From: Halobacterium jilantaiense
GTDB lineage: Archaea; Halobacteriota; Halobacteria; Halobacteriales; Halobacteriaceae
Length of the DNA stretch: 64,000 nt
Assembly: GCF_900110535.1 (NCBI RefSeq)
Contig: NZ_FOJA01000001.1
Span: 310,001-374,000, forward strand
Reading direction: 5' to 3'
This document shows, piece after piece, positions 45,489-54,889 of the stretch (within the stretch, counting starts at the first letter, position 1; the number at the start of each line of letters is the position of its first letter). The position numbers and the translations under genes are program-made. The notes beneath the pieces were generated by a model. The model did no database searches and was not told where the DNA came from. It saw only the letters and a list, made by a program, of their open reading frames with translations.

Positions 45489-46905
45489 GGGGACGCTGTA
45501 CGACCACGTCTGGGACCGCCACGCGGTCACCGAACTGCCGACGGGCCAGACCCAGCTGTTCGTCGGGCTCCACCTCGTCCACGAGGTGACGAGCCCGCAG
45601 GCGTTCGGGACGCTGCGGGAGCGCGGGCTGGACGTGGCGTACCCGGAGCGGACCCACGCGACCGTCGACCACATCGTCCCGACCGCCGACCAGTCCCGGC
45701 CGTACAGCGACGACGCCGCCGAGGAGATGATGGCGGAACTGGAGGCGAACGTCGGCGAGGCCGGCATCGACTTCGACGACCCGACGACCGGCCGGCAGGG
45801 CATCGTTCACGTGGTCGGGCCGGAACAGGGGCTCACCCAGCCCGGGATGACCATCGTCTGCGGTGACTCCCACACGGCCACCCACGGCGCGTTCGGCGCG
45901 CTGGCGTTCGGTATCGGCACCTCCCAGATTCGGGACGTGCTGGCGACTGGCTGCGTCGCGATGGAGAAGAAACAGGTCCGCCGCATCGAGGTCACCGGCG
46001 AACTGGGCGACGGCGTCACGCCCAAGGACGTCATTCTGACCGTCATCCGGAAGCTGGGCACCGACGGCGGCGTCGGCTACGTCTACGAGTACGGCGGCGA
46101 GGCCGTCGAGGCGATGGACATGGCGGGCCGGATGAGCATCTGCAACATGAGCATCGAGGGCGGCGCTCGCGCGGGATACGTGAACCCAGACGGGACCACC
46201 TACGAGTACCTGCGGGCCCGCGACGCAGTCCCCCAGGGCGACGCCTTCGAGGAACTGCGGGCGTACTGGGAGTCGGTCGCCAGCGACCCGAACGCCGAGT
46301 ACGACGATGTTGTCACCGTCGACGGCAACGCCCTCGAACCGGTCGTGACCTGGGGGACGACGCCGGGGCAGGGCGTCGGCATCTCGGAGGAGATTCCCGC
46401 ACCCGAGGACCTCCCGGCGGACAAACGGGAGTCCGCGCGCAGTGCCCAGAAACACATGGGCGTCGAACCGGGCGACACGATGGCGGGCTACCCAATCGAC
46501 GTGGCGTTCCTCGGGAGTTGTACGAACGCCCGGCTCCCGGACCTCCGCGAGGCCGCCGACGTGGTCGCCGGCCGCGAGGTCCACGACGATGTCCGGGCGA
46601 TGGTCGTTCCCGGCAGCCAGCGCGTGAAGGCCGCCGCCGAAGCGGAGGGTCTCGACGAGGTGTTCACCGAGGCGGGCTTCGACTGGCGGGGCGCGGGCTG
46701 CTCGATGTGCCTCGGCATGAACGAGGACCAGCTGGTCGGCGACGAGCGCTGCGCTTCCTCGTCGAACCGCAACTTCGTCGGCCGACAGGGCTCGAAGGAC
46801 GGCCGAACGGTCCTGATGAGTCCCCCGATGGTCGCCGCCGCGGCCGTCGAGGGGGAAGTAACCGACGTGCGCGAACTGGAGGCGGTCAGGGAGGTGCGAG
46901 CGTGA
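45481..46905 (+). CDS. leuC: 3-isopropylmalate dehydratase, large subunit
   Basis: Aconitase-family [4Fe-4S] enzyme isomerising 2- to 3-isopropylmalate with LeuD. The 474-residue protein has [60 protein letters not shown], and the cluster cysteines in [20 protein letters not shown] and [20 protein letters not shown], followed by [12 protein letters not shown]. leuD starts inside its stop codon (GTGA). Confidence 0.95.
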   Translation: MSEGTLYDHVWDRHAVTELPTGQTQLFVGLHLVHEVTSPQAFGTLRERGLDVAYPERTHATVDHIVPTADQSRPYSDDAAEEMMAELEANVGEAGIDFDDPTTGRQGIVHVVGPEQGLTQPGMTIVCGDSHTATHGAFGALAFGIGTSQIRDVLATGCVAMEKKQVRRIEVTGELGDGVTPKDVILTVIRKLGTDGGVGYVYEYGGEAVEAMDMAGRMSICNMSIEGGARAGYVNPDGTTYEYLRARDAVPQGDAFEELRAYWESVASDPNAEYDDVVTVDGNALEPVVTWGTTPGQGVGISEEIPAPEDLPADKRESARSAQKHMGVEPGDTMAGYPIDVAFLGSCTNARLPDLREAADVVAGREVHDDVRAMVVPGSQRVKAAAEAEGLDEVFTEAGFDWRGAGCSMCLGMNEDQLVGDERCASSSNRNFVGRQGSKDGRTVLMSPPMVAAAAVEGEVTDVRELEAVREVRA

Positions 46906-47588
46906 GCCCGAACGCCGGGGGTGACGCGACGAGCAGCTCCGGTCCGGCTGATACGGTCCGCCGAGTCACCGGCACGGGCGTTCCAGTCCGGGGGAACGAC
47001 GTGGACACGGACGAAATCATCCCGGCGCGCTTCCTCAAGGTCGTCACGTTCGACGGCCTCGGGCAGTTCGCGTTCTTCGACGAGCGGTTCGACAGCGCGA
47101 CTCCGGAGGAGTCGCGAGACGGAGACGGCGGAGCCGTCAGAGCAGACGAGCCGCTGGACCACCCGTTCAACGCCGAGTGCTTCCGAGGGGCGTCCGTGCT
47201 CGCCGTGAACGCGAACTTCGGCTGTGGCTCGTCACGCGAGCACGCGCCGCAGGCGCTGATGCGGTGGGGCATCGACGCAATCGTGGGCGAGTCGTTCGCC
47301 GAGATCTTCGCGGGGAACTGCCTCGCACTCGGCATCCCCACGGTCACGGCCTCGCAGGAAGACGTCGAGGCGCTCCAGGACTACGTCGACGAGCACCCCG
47401 ACGCCGAAATCGAAGTAGACGTCGCCGCCGAGGAGGTCCGCTACGGCGACACTACCATCGACGCCTCGGTGGACGACGCTCAGCGGCGGGCGCTCGTCGA
47501 CGGCGTCTGGGACACCACCGCGCTGATGGCCGCGAACGCCGACAGCGTCGAAGCGACCGCTGCCAGCCTCCCCTACACCGATGACTGA
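46902..47588 (+). CDS. leuD: 3-isopropylmalate dehydratase, small subunit
   Basis: A 228-residue partner of LeuC. After about 20 variable residues come the swivelling-domain motifs [60 protein letters not shown]. Between FDERFD and HPFNAECF, where homologues normally have a few residues, there is a loop (about residues 65-80, [19 protein letters not shown]) encoded by two adjacent palindromes. The GTG start at 46902 overlaps leuC. The C-terminus overlaps leuB by eight bases. Confidence 0.93.
   Translation: MSPNAGGDATSSSGPADTVRRVTGTGVPVRGNDVDTDEIIPARFLKVVTFDGLGQFAFFDERFDSATPEESRDGDGGAVRADEPLDHPFNAECFRGASVLAVNANFGCGSSREHAPQALMRWGIDAIVGESFAEIFAGNCLALGIPTVTASQEDVEALQDYVDEHPDAEIEVDVAAEEVRYGDTTIDASVDDAQRRALVDGVWDTTALMAANADSVEATAASLPYTDD
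47097..47138. repeat. Paired palindromes inserted in frame within leuD
   Basis: Two hairpins stand side by side: arms GCGACTCC / GGAGTCGC (47097-47115) and arms GACGGC / GCCGTC (47124-47138), each around a GGA loop. They encode a surface-loop-like, Glu/Asp/Ser/Gly-rich insertion. A comparable two-hairpin unit lies in the DUF4212 gene at 62529-62574. Confidence 0.55.
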
Positions 47589-48549
47589 GGAAATTGCGGT
47601 TGTTCCCGGGGACGGCATCGGTCGCGAGGTCACACCGGTCGCCGTCGACGTGCTGGACGCCGTCGGCGACTTCGAGTTCGTCCACGCCGAGGCGGGCGAC
47701 GAGGTCGCCGACGAGCAGGGGACGCCGCTCCCGGCGGAGACTCGGGAGGCGGTCGAGACGGCGGACGCGACGCTGTTCGGCGCGGCGGGCGAGACGGCCG
47801 CGGACGTCATCCTCCCGCTGCGGGCGGCCGTCGACTCCTTCGTGAACGTCCGGCCCGCGCGGACGTACCCCGGCGTGGACGCGGTCCAGCCGGAGACGGA
47901 CCTCGTCTTCCTCCGGGAGAACACGGAGGGCGTCTACGCCGGCCACGAGGCCGAACTCGCGGACGGCGTGACGACCTGCACGCGCGTCGTCACCGAGGAG
48001 GCGAGCCGACGGCTCGCGGAGTACGCCTGCGAGTACGCGCCCGAGGGGTTCACCGTCGCGCACAAGGCGAACGTGATGCGCGTGACGGACGGCCTCTTCC
48101 GCGAGACTGTCGAGAACGTGGCGGCCGAGCACGGCGTCGAGACGGACGCGGCGCTGATGGACGCGCTCGCCATGCACCTCGTGGAGAATCCGGCGGACTA
48201 CGACGTAGTCGTCTGCCCGAACCTCGCCGGGGACGTGCTCTCGGACCTCGCGGCGGGGCTCGTCGGCGGCCTCGGTCTGCTGCCGTCCGCGAACATCGGC
48301 CCGGAGCGCGGCGTCTTCGAGCCCGTCCACGGCACCGCGCCGGACATCGCGGGCGACGGCGTCGCGAACCCCGCAGCCGCCGTGCTGTCGGCGGCGATGC
48401 TCTTGGAGTTCCTCGGCCACGACGCCGCTGGCGAGCGCGTCCGCAGCGCGGTCGAGGACGTACTGGAAGACGGGCCGACGACGCCCGACCTCGGTGGCGA
48501 GGCGACAACCCGCGCGGTCGGCGACGCCATCCGGGAGGTGGTCCGATGA
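47581..48549 (+). CDS. leuB: 3-isopropylmalate dehydrogenase
   Basis: NAD-dependent oxidative decarboxylation in leucine synthesis. The 322-residue protein of the isocitrate/isopropylmalate dehydrogenase family has [72 protein letters not shown], the metal site [20 protein letters not shown] and [20 protein letters not shown]. It ends 67 bases before ilvD on the same strand. Confidence 0.93.
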   Translation: MTEEIAVVPGDGIGREVTPVAVDVLDAVGDFEFVHAEAGDEVADEQGTPLPAETREAVETADATLFGAAGETAADVILPLRAAVDSFVNVRPARTYPGVDAVQPETDLVFLRENTEGVYAGHEAELADGVTTCTRVVTEEASRRLAEYACEYAPEGFTVAHKANVMRVTDGLFRETVENVAAEHGVETDAALMDALAMHLVENPADYDVVVCPNLAGDVLSDLAAGLVGGLGLLPSANIGPERGVFEPVHGTAPDIAGDGVANPAAAVLSAAMLLEFLGHDAAGERVRSAVEDVLEDGPTTPDLGGEATTRAVGDAIREVVR

Positions 48550-48616
48550 CGGGGCGCTCGCTGGCAGCGACTGCGCGGTCCGCGACATTTACCGCTGCGC
48601 GGTGCGAGGTGGCACC

Positions 48617-50329
48617 ATGACCGGACAGAAGGACCCGGACCTGCCGAGCGCGGACGTGACCGAGGGGCCCGAGCGCGCCCCGCACCGCGCGATGTTCCGC
48701 GCGATGGGCTACGACGACGCCGACTTCTCCTCGCCGATGGTCGGGGTCGCGAACCCCGCCGCCGACATCACGCCCTGCAACGTCCACCTCGACGACGTGG
48801 CCGAGTCGGCCGTCGACGGCGTCGAGGCCGGCGACGGGATGCCAATCGAGTTCGGCACAATCACCATCTCGGACGCCATCTCGATGGGGACCGAGGGGAT
48901 GCGGGCCTCCCTCGTCTCCCGAGAGGTCATCGCCGACTCCGTCGAGCTCGTGGCGTTCGGCGAGCGCATGGACGCGCTCGTCACAGTCGCGGGCTGCGAC
49001 AAGAACCTCCCCGGGATGATGATGGCCGCCATCCGCACCGACCTCCCGTCGGTGTTCCTCTACGGCGGCTCCATCATGCCCGGCGAACACGACGGCCGCG
49101 AGATAACCGTCCAGAACGTCTTCGAGGGCGTCGGAGCCGTCGCCTCCGGTGACATGACCGAGGACGAACTCGAGTCGATGGAGCGCGACGCCTGCCCCGG
49201 CGCGGGCGCTTGCGGCGGGATGTTCACCGCGAACACGATGGCGTCCATCTCGGAAGCCATCGGACTCGCACCGCTCGGCTCTGCGAGCCCGCCCGCAGAG
49301 AGCAATGGCCGGTACGATGTCGCCGAGCGCGCCGGCCGTCTCGCGGCGGAGTGCGTCCGCGAGGACCGCCGACCTTCGGATATCCTCACCAGAGAGAGCT
49401 TCGAGAACGCCATCGCCGTCCAGGTCGCGCTCGGCGGCTCGACGAACGCCGTGCTGCACCTGCTCGCGCTCGCCGCCGAGGCGGGCGTCGACCTCGACGT
49501 CGAGGACTTCAACGACATCAGCGACCGCACCCCGAAGATTGCGAACCTCCAGCCCGGCGGCACGCGCGTCATGAACGACCTCCACGAGGTCGGCGGCGTT
49601 CCGGTCGTCCTCGCGCGCCTGCTCGACGCCGGCCTGATTCACGGCGACGCGATGACCGTGACCGGCCGCACTATCACCGAGGAACTCGAACACCTCGGTG
49701 AAGACGGCAGCGTGGACGGTGACGTGGACTTCCTCCGCCCGGTCGACGACCCGTTCCACGAGACCGGCGCAATCACCGTCCTCACCGGGAATCTCGCGCC
49801 AGACGGCGCAGTTCTCAAAGTCACCGGCAAAGACGAGACCCAGCACACCGGCCCGGCCCGCGTCTTCGAATCCGAAGAGGACGCCATGGCGTACGTCCAG
49901 GATGGCCACATCGAGTCCGGCGACGTCATCGCCATTCGGAACGAGGGCCCGAGGGGCGGCCCCGGGATGCGCGAGATGCTAGGGGTCACTGCCGCCGTCG
50001 TCGGCCAGGGCCACGAGGACGACGTCGCGCTGCTGACCGACGGGCGGTTCTCGGGTGCCACTCGCGGCCCCATGGTCGGCCACGTCGCGCCCGAAGCCGC
50101 GGTCGGCGGCCCGATCGCGCTCCTCGAAGACGGCGACGAAGTGACCGTCGACGTCCCCAACCGAGAGCTCTCAGTGGCAGTCCCCGACGACGAGCTCGCG
50201 GCCCGCCGTGAGGACTGGAGCGAACCCGACCCCCGTTACGACGCCGGCGTCCTCCGGAAGTACGGCGACCTCTTCGCCTCGGCCGCCGACGGTGCGGTCA
50301 CCGACCCCGGCGCGAAACGCGACCCCTGA
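48617..50329 (+). CDS. ilvD: Dihydroxy-acid dehydratase
   Basis: Fe-S dehydratase giving the 2-oxo acid precursors of valine and isoleucine. The 570-residue enzyme has MVGVANPAADITPCNVHLDD, the cluster cysteines in TVAGCDKNLPGMMMAAIRTD and CPGAGACGGMFTANTMASIS, VALGGSTNAVLHLLALAAEA, and RNEGPRGGPGMREML near the C-terminus. The ATG at 48617 is taken where homology starts. It is the last gene of the ilv/leu cluster and is followed by a hairpin and T-run. Confidence 0.95.
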   Translation: MTGQKDPDLPSADVTEGPERAPHRAMFRAMGYDDADFSSPMVGVANPAADITPCNVHLDDVAESAVDGVEAGDGMPIEFGTITISDAISMGTEGMRASLVSREVIADSVELVAFGERMDALVTVAGCDKNLPGMMMAAIRTDLPSVFLYGGSIMPGEHDGREITVQNVFEGVGAVASGDMTEDELESMERDACPGAGACGGMFTANTMASISEAIGLAPLGSASPPAESNGRYDVAERAGRLAAECVREDRRPSDILTRESFENAIAVQVALGGSTNAVLHLLALAAEAGVDLDVEDFNDISDRTPKIANLQPGGTRVMNDLHEVGGVPVVLARLLDAGLIHGDAMTVTGRTITEELEHLGEDGSVDGDVDFLRPVDDPFHETGAITVLTGNLAPDGAVLKVTGKDETQHTGPARVFESEEDAMAYVQDGHIESGDVIAIRNEGPRGGPGMREMLGVTAAVVGQGHEDDVALLTDGRFSGATRGPMVGHVAPEAAVGGPIALLEDGDEVTVDVPNRELSVAVPDDELAARREDWSEPDPRYDAGVLRKYGDLFASAADGAVTDPGAKRDP

Positions 50330-50332
50330 CCC

Positions 50333-50357
50333 GGTGAAAACCACCTGGCACTTTTTT
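50333..50357 (+). terminator. Hairpin plus T-run after ilvD
   Basis: GGTG and CACC flank AAAAC, followed six bases later by TTTTTT (50352-50357). T-runs terminate archaeal RNA polymerase, and this is directly downstream of the ilvD stop, so it probably ends the ilv/leu transcript. It also lies 26 bases before the next gene's start, so it could alternatively include that gene's promoter. Confidence 0.5.
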
Positions 50358-50382
50358 CAAGCTGCTGTGAGTACCTCCAGAT

Positions 50383-50727
50383 ATGGAGGTCCGCGTACCC
50401 CCGTTCCGGGACGCCGCCGGGCCAGCACTCCGGTCACTCGCGGCCTACGACCGCGAGGACGTCGAACTCGTGTACGAACGCGACGACGTCTCCACCAAAG
50501 ACCGCGTCGTCGACGACATCCACGAGGAACTCATCCTCAACGACATCGGCATCGGCCGCCTCGAACAGCTCTTCCGGGTCGCCAAGTGGCACTGCACGAT
50601 GCACCGCTTCGAGCACGCCATCTGCATCCACCACGCCACCGGCGACTACAAGGGCATCCTCGTGAGCGTCGACACCGACGCCGGCGTGGACCTGGAAGCC
50701 GTCGCCAAGGCCTGCGACCACGTCTGA
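50383..50727 (+). CDS. Conserved haloarchaeal protein, function unknown
   Basis: A 114-residue soluble protein: MEVRVPPFRDAAGPALRSLA, LVYERDDVSTKDRVVDDIHE, GIGRLEQLFRVAKWHCTMHR, FEHAICIHHATGDYKGILVS. The pattern resembles haloarchaeal DUF7522-like proteins, though I am not certain of the name. His/Cys-rich centre (WHCTMHRFEH) could bind metal. It precedes the convergent tRNA-Trp gene. Confidence 0.7.
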   Translation: MEVRVPPFRDAAGPALRSLAAYDREDVELVYERDDVSTKDRVVDDIHEELILNDIGIGRLEQLFRVAKWHCTMHRFEHAICIHHATGDYKGILVSVDTDAGVDLEAVAKACDHV

Positions 50728-50779
50728 ACGGGACCACCGCGCGACGCACGCGTCGCTCCGTGATGTAATCTTGAAGAAG

Positions 50780-50956
50780 TGGGGCCGGAGGGATTTGAAC
50801 CCCCGATCGACTGATATCTCCGGTGCGCCTCGGAACTCCAGAGGGTCGTCAACGCGGCGCGGTGATCAGCCTGCCGCTCGGTATACCAGTCTGGAGTGTC
50901 GTCCCGGGCGCGTGGCCTCTGGAGTCAGTCGCCATCCCTGGCTTGGCCACAGCCCC
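50780..50956 (-). tRNA. tRNA-Trp (CCA) with a 103-base intron
   Basis: The minus strand folds as a tRNA. Acceptor arms are GGGGCTG and CGGCCCC, the D stem is GCCA/TGGC, the anticodon stem is ACTGA/TCAGT with loop CTCCAGA reading anticodon CCA, and the T arm is GGGGG-TTCAAAT-CCCTC. The 5' exon is 50956-50919 (38 bases), the intron 50918-50816 (103 bases), the 3' exon 50815-50780 (36 bases). Position and length match the long intron known in Haloferax tRNA-Trp. That intron acts as a box C/D guide RNA for methylating its own exons. Here the intron contains CTGA and TTGACGA elements and a CTCTGGAGT stretch complementary to the anticodon-loop region. Confidence 0.95.
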
Positions 50957-51042
50957 TCGCGTTCCATCGTTAGGCGATTTTCTTCAAGAGCGTTTCGGTT
51001 CGGGGGCCGGGAGTGAAGTCGATAGGGGCCGAAGCCGTCGCC

Positions 51043-51369
51043 GTGATTGTACGCGTGTGGCGGGGCTGGACCGAGGAATCGGACGCCGACGAGTACGAGT
51101 CGTTCGCGACGGAGACGGTGTTTCCGGACGCTGGAGCCGAGATTCCGGGGCTGGCGGACTGGGAGGTGCTCCGGCGGGAGGACGGTTCGCGGGTGGAGTT
51201 CGTGACTGTCGCACGCTTCGAGTCGTGGGCGGCTGTCGAGGCGTTCGCGGGCCCAGACTACGAACAGGCTCACGTTCCCGACCGGGCCGAGGAACTGCTC
51301 GCGGACTACGAGGAGGCGGTGCGACACTACGAGAGTCGGGGCGGGAGCCGCGACGGTGCGTTCGGGTAG
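51043..51369 (+). CDS. Antibiotic biosynthesis monooxygenase-like (ABM/dimeric alpha-beta barrel) protein
   Basis: A 108-residue protein starting with GTG at 51043: IVRVWRGWTEESDADEYESF, then DWEVLRREDGSRVEFVTVAR and FESWAAVEAFAGPDYEQAHV with the final PDRAEELLADYEEAVRHYES. The pattern of a dimeric ferredoxin-like barrel is clear (WxxxxAVxAFAG, A...P). Such proteins may be small monooxygenases or stress proteins. A GTG ten codons upstream (51013) is possible. Confidence 0.75.
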   Translation: MIVRVWRGWTEESDADEYESFATETVFPDAGAEIPGLADWEVLRREDGSRVEFVTVARFESWAAVEAFAGPDYEQAHVPDRAEELLADYEEAVRHYESRGGSRDGAFG

Positions 51370-51406
51370 CGATTGGATTTTCCGGGCTGAGAGCAAACGA
51401 CCGAGC

Positions 51407-51613
51407 ATGACGGAGTACCCGATAGTCGTGCGGGAGCTCGGCGGGGAGAACCGGCTGGGCGTCGAGGAGGCCGACGAGTTCGAGGGCGACCTGCGTGACG
51501 TGGTCGTGGAGGGCTACGAGCGCGTGGACGTCGAGAGCTGCGAGGACGGCGAGGTCGTCGGAACGGTCGTCGCTGCGTCGGAGACCGAAATCGAGGACGT
51601 CCGCTGGCAGTAA
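51407..51613 (+). CDS. Small acidic haloarchaeal protein, function unknown
   Basis: A 68-residue protein starting MTEYPIVVRELGGENRLGVE and ending EDGEVVGTVVAASETEIEDV. It looks like an all-beta small domain and is strongly acidic. No family name recognised. It lies 37 bases after the ABM-like gene, probably in one transcript. Confidence 0.6.
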   Translation: MTEYPIVVRELGGENRLGVEEADEFEGDLRDVVVEGYERVDVESCEDGEVVGTVVAASETEIEDVRWQ

Positions 51614-51635
51614 CGAGTCTGTCAGTAGTCCGTCG

Positions 51636-51860
51636 TCAGGCGTCGCGTTCGCTCCAGTCGCAGTCCTGGCACTTGTAGCCAGTGACGAATTCGGTGACCG
51701 AGGGCATGTAGCCGACGGAGATGACGTCGCTGCCGCAGTCGGGGCAGTCGCGGTCCGTGTCCTCGATGGGTTCGGCGTCCATGACGGACTCGCCTTCGAC
51801 GAGTTCTGCGAGTTTCTTCGGGGTGACCATGCGGCCCTGCACGACCCGGTTGTCAGCCAT
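51636..51860 (-). CDS. Zinc-ribbon haloarchaeal protein (DUF5795-like)
   Basis: A 74-residue protein: MADNRVVQGRMVTPKKLAEL, then a zinc ribbon CPDCGSDVISVGYMPSV followed by YKCQDCDWSERDA. The four cysteines are in CxxC pairs. I recall this as the haloarchaeal DUF5795 family. Function unknown; zinc binding is inferred from the spacing. Confidence 0.8.
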   Translation of the reverse strand: MADNRVVQGRMVTPKKLAELVEGESVMDAEPIEDTDRDCPDCGSDVISVGYMPSVTEFVTGYKCQDCDWSERDA

Positions 51861-51916
51861 ACCGGAGCCTCGTCTCGGGGACGGGAAAGCCTGTCGTCGC
51901 GGGAGAACTGCCGTCG

Positions 51917-52852
51917 CTACAGCCAGGGGGCGCGCTCCTCTGCGGCGTCCTCGCCGGGGTAGCCGTAGGCGGCCTCGTCGGGGTCCGTGCCGTTACCGCC
52001 GTCGGTCGCGGCCGGCGTGTTCGGCTGCGGGTCGGGGCCGTCGTCCGCGTCGACGGTGACGTCGTCGGGGTGGCTGGAGCCGGTGGCGTCGTCTCCGTGG
52101 TCGTCGCTGGCGGCGTCAGCGTCTCCTGCTTGGTCGGGGTCGAACGCGAGCACGCCGGCGACGGCGAACACCATCAGCGGTGCCTGCGAGGGGACGAGGT
52201 GGAACACCGACAGCGCGAGCGTGGCGAGCGCGACAGCGGAGCCGAACCGGAACCGGTCGATGTCGACGACGCCGCGCAGGATTGGGGCGAGCGCGACGAC
52301 GCCGAGCGCGAACGTGACGGCGACGCCGGCTGCGGCGACGGCGTGCAACAGCAGGCTGACGTCGTAGTTGGTGACGAGCGCTGCGCCGTCGGGGCGGATG
52401 CTCGCGAGGAAGCCCAGACCGATGATGACACCCGGCGAGGGGAGGTACTCGCCGATGGTGGCGCTGGCGGTCTTCGCGGCGATGGCGAGGATGACCAGCG
52501 CGGCGAACCGCTCGAAGGTCGGGATGTCGAGGACGGTCGCGACGGTGGGCGCGAGCGCCGCTTCGACGGTGGCGATGACGATGAGGGGGAGCCCGACGAG
52601 CAGGACGCTGGTCGCCTGCTGGCGGCGGCTGCCACCCATCTCGGCGAGGATGACGGCGAGGGTCGCGCTCCCGCCGAAGACGAGCAGGCCGACCTGAAGG
52701 ACGCCGGCCCAGGTGTCGAGCTGGCCGGCGAGCACGAGGGCGGCGAAGATGCCGTCGACGAGCGGCAGCAGCATGACGGTGGCCAGGAGCTTCGTAGCGC
52801 CGCCCACCTGCTGCTCGAGGCGGAGCGCGACGGGGTGACGTGAGCTACTCAT
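51917..52852 (-). CDS. Haloarchaeal integral membrane protein (DUF5794-like)
   Basis: A 311-residue protein with about seven hydrophobic segments in the first 225 residues (LLATVMLLPLVDGIFAALVL, VLLVGLPLIVIATVEAALAP, EYLPSPGVIIGLGFLASIRP). A long acidic, low-complexity cytoplasmic tail follows (about 80 residues, ending EEERAPWL-like). I recall it as DUF5794 of haloarchaea; no function is known to me. It neighbours the DUF5795-like zinc ribbon on the same strand. Confidence 0.8.
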   Translation of the reverse strand: MSSSRHPVALRLEQQVGGATKLLATVMLLPLVDGIFAALVLAGQLDTWAGVLQVGLLVFGGSATLAVILAEMGGSRRQQATSVLLVGLPLIVIATVEAALAPTVATVLDIPTFERFAALVILAIAAKTASATIGEYLPSPGVIIGLGFLASIRPDGAALVTNYDVSLLLHAVAAAGVAVTFALGVVALAPILRGVVDIDRFRFGSAVALATLALSVFHLVPSQAPLMVFAVAGVLAFDPDQAGDADAASDDHGDDATGSSHPDDVTVDADDGPDPQPNTPAATDGGNGTDPDEAAYGYPGEDAAEERAPWL

Positions 52853-53362
52853 GTACTACGGGGCCAACGCGGGTGACGGGGTCTGGTCGGAGCGGCGATA
52901 CGCGTCGTGGAGCGTATTGTGTCCGAGCCAGCGTGTAAATCGGGCCACCAGTCCAAGCATAAATTTCGGTACGGATGGGGCGAGCGTCGTCTGGTCGCCT
53001 GCCGTACGCGTCGTCTGCGGACTGGTGGAGTCCATACACGCAACGACAACGGTTGGAAGTATAAAGATTGTGTGACAAGCGACCACAAATGGTGTCGGAA
53101 CGACGCCCTACTTTAAGTACTGGGTTTGGGATTGTCGGGGAGTTTTGCCGTTCGGCGATAAATCGGTGGTAATTTCGACGGCTGTGCGGCCCGAGGGGCG
53201 GAAGGCGGCTGTCGATTGGACGCGCGTTGGGCCCCGAGGCCACACCGGTGTCGAACCCCAAGTGAATGCACGACCGTGATTGTCTCGCTGTCCCACAGTT
53301 CCGAATCGGTCACGTTCGCCCAATCTCGCAACGTTTTTGGAAGCCGGGCAACACCGATTGAC
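52853..53362. other. Long intergenic region upstream of guaB with nested inverted repeats
   Basis: No convincing gene is seen in these 510 bases. CCACCAGTCC (52945-52954) pairs with GGACTGGTGG (53019-53028), enclosing GTACGG (52969-52974) and CCGTAC (53002-53007). GGACT (53019-53023) can instead pair with AGTCC (53029-53033). Two AT-rich boxes follow (ATAAAG at 53061, TTTAAG at 53112). A structured leader, a small RNA or just divergent promoters are possible. Frames covering this region have no recognisable protein character. Confidence 0.45.
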
Positions 53363-54862
53363 ATGGCGAACGATTCCTCGACGGACGGCCGATTCTCCGA
53401 GAAGCTCCGCGTACCGGAAGCGCTGACGTTCGACGACGTGCTGCTGCGGCCCGCAGAGAGCCGGGTCGAGCCCGACGAGGCCGACGTGGCGACGCGCGTC
53501 TCCACGAACGTCGAACTCGAAGTCCCCGTCCTCTCGGCGGCGATGGACACCGTCACCGAGTCCGACCTCGCCATCGCGATGGCGCGCGAGGGCGGCCTCG
53601 GCGTCCTCCACCAGAACATGGACACCGAGACGGTCGTCACCGAAGTCGAGCGCGTCAAGCACGCCGACGAGCTCGTCATCGGCCGCGAGAACGTCGTCAC
53701 CGCCGACCCCGACCAGACGGTCGACGAGGTCGACGCGATGATGAACCGCGCCGACGTCTCCGGCGCACCCGTCGTCGACGACGACGACACGGTGCTCGGT
53801 ATCATCTCCGGCACCGACATCCGCCCCTACATCGAGGTCGGCGAGTCCGACGCCGTCCGCGAGGCGATGACCGACGAAGTCATCACCGCGCCCGAGGACG
53901 TCACCGCTCGTGACGCGCTCGAACTCATGTACGAGCACAAAATCGAGCGCGTGCCCATCGTGGACGGCGACGACCACCTCGTCGGGCTCGTCACGATGCA
54001 GGGCATCCTCGCGCGGCGCGAACACGGCAACGCTGCCCGCGACGACGACGGCCGCCTCCGCGTCGGCGTCGCGGTCGGTCCGTTCGAGACCGAGCGCGCG
54101 ACCGCCGTCGACGAGGCCGGCGCTGACGTCGTCTTCATCGACTGCGCGCACGCCCACAACATGAACGTCATCGACTCCGCGCGCGACATCACGGCGTCTG
54201 TCGACGCGGACGTCGTCGTCGGGAACGTCGGCACCCGTGAGGCCGCAGAGGCCGTCGTCGACTTCGCGGACGGCATCAAGGTCGGCATCGGCCCGGGCTC
54301 TATCTGCACGACCCGGGTCGTCACCGGTGCCGGTATGCCCCAGATCACGGCCGTCTCAGAGGTCGCCGACGTCGCCGCGCCCGAGGGCGTCCCGGTCATC
54401 GCGGACGGCGGCATCCGGTACTCCGGCGACGCCGCGAAGGCCATCGCCGCGGGAGCCGACGCCGTGATGCTCGGGTCGTACTTCGCGGGGACCGACGAGG
54501 CCCCGGGCCGCGTCATCACGATGAACGGCAAGAAGTACAAGCAGTACCGTGGCATGGGCTCCGTCGGCGCGATGCAGTCCGGCGGCGGCGACCGCTACCT
54601 CAAGGAAGACGAGGAAGACGAGGAGTACGTGCCCGAGGGCGTCGAGGCGGCCACTCCGTACAAGGGGTCGCTGGCCTCGGAGCTCCACCAGCTCGTCGGC
54701 GGCATCCAGTCCGGGATGGGCTACGTCGGCGCGGAGACGATTCCGGCGTTCAAGCGGGACGCCGAGTTCGTCCGCGTGTCCTCGGCCGGTCAGACCGAAG
54801 GCCACCCCCACGACGTGATGATTACGGACGAAGCGCCGAACTACAGCCCGCAGAACGAGTAG
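53363..54862 (+). CDS. guaB: IMP dehydrogenase
   Basis: Converts IMP to XMP with NAD, committing to guanine nucleotides. The 499-residue enzyme has LTFDDVLLRPAESRVEPDEA, VLSAAMDTVTESDLAIAMA, and two CBS domains about residues 98-215 (VTADPDQTVDEVDAMMNRAD; VTARDALELMYEHKIERVPI). Later come GIGPGSICTTRVVTGAG with the catalytic Cys, YFAGTDEAPG, KKYKQYRGMGSVGAM and GMGYVGAETI. The ATG at 53363 is where conserved sequence begins; the frame upstream shows no homology. Confidence 0.95.
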   Translation: MANDSSTDGRFSEKLRVPEALTFDDVLLRPAESRVEPDEADVATRVSTNVELEVPVLSAAMDTVTESDLAIAMAREGGLGVLHQNMDTETVVTEVERVKHADELVIGRENVVTADPDQTVDEVDAMMNRADVSGAPVVDDDDTVLGIISGTDIRPYIEVGESDAVREAMTDEVITAPEDVTARDALELMYEHKIERVPIVDGDDHLVGLVTMQGILARREHGNAARDDDGRLRVGVAVGPFETERATAVDEAGADVVFIDCAHAHNMNVIDSARDITASVDADVVVGNVGTREAAEAVVDFADGIKVGIGPGSICTTRVVTGAGMPQITAVSEVADVAAPEGVPVIADGGIRYSGDAAKAIAAGADAVMLGSYFAGTDEAPGRVITMNGKKYKQYRGMGSVGAMQSGGGDRYLKEDEEDEEYVPEGVEAATPYKGSLASELHQLVGGIQSGMGYVGAETIPAFKRDAEFVRVSSAGQTEGHPHDVMITDEAPNYSPQNE

Positions 54863-54889
54863 CGTTCTTCGCGACTGACCGAGCAGGTG

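Noticed and set aside
52845-53261. Open frames in the guaB upstream region
   Set aside because: Several short frames on both strands overlap one another, none has ordered, conserved-looking or acidic haloarchaeal composition.
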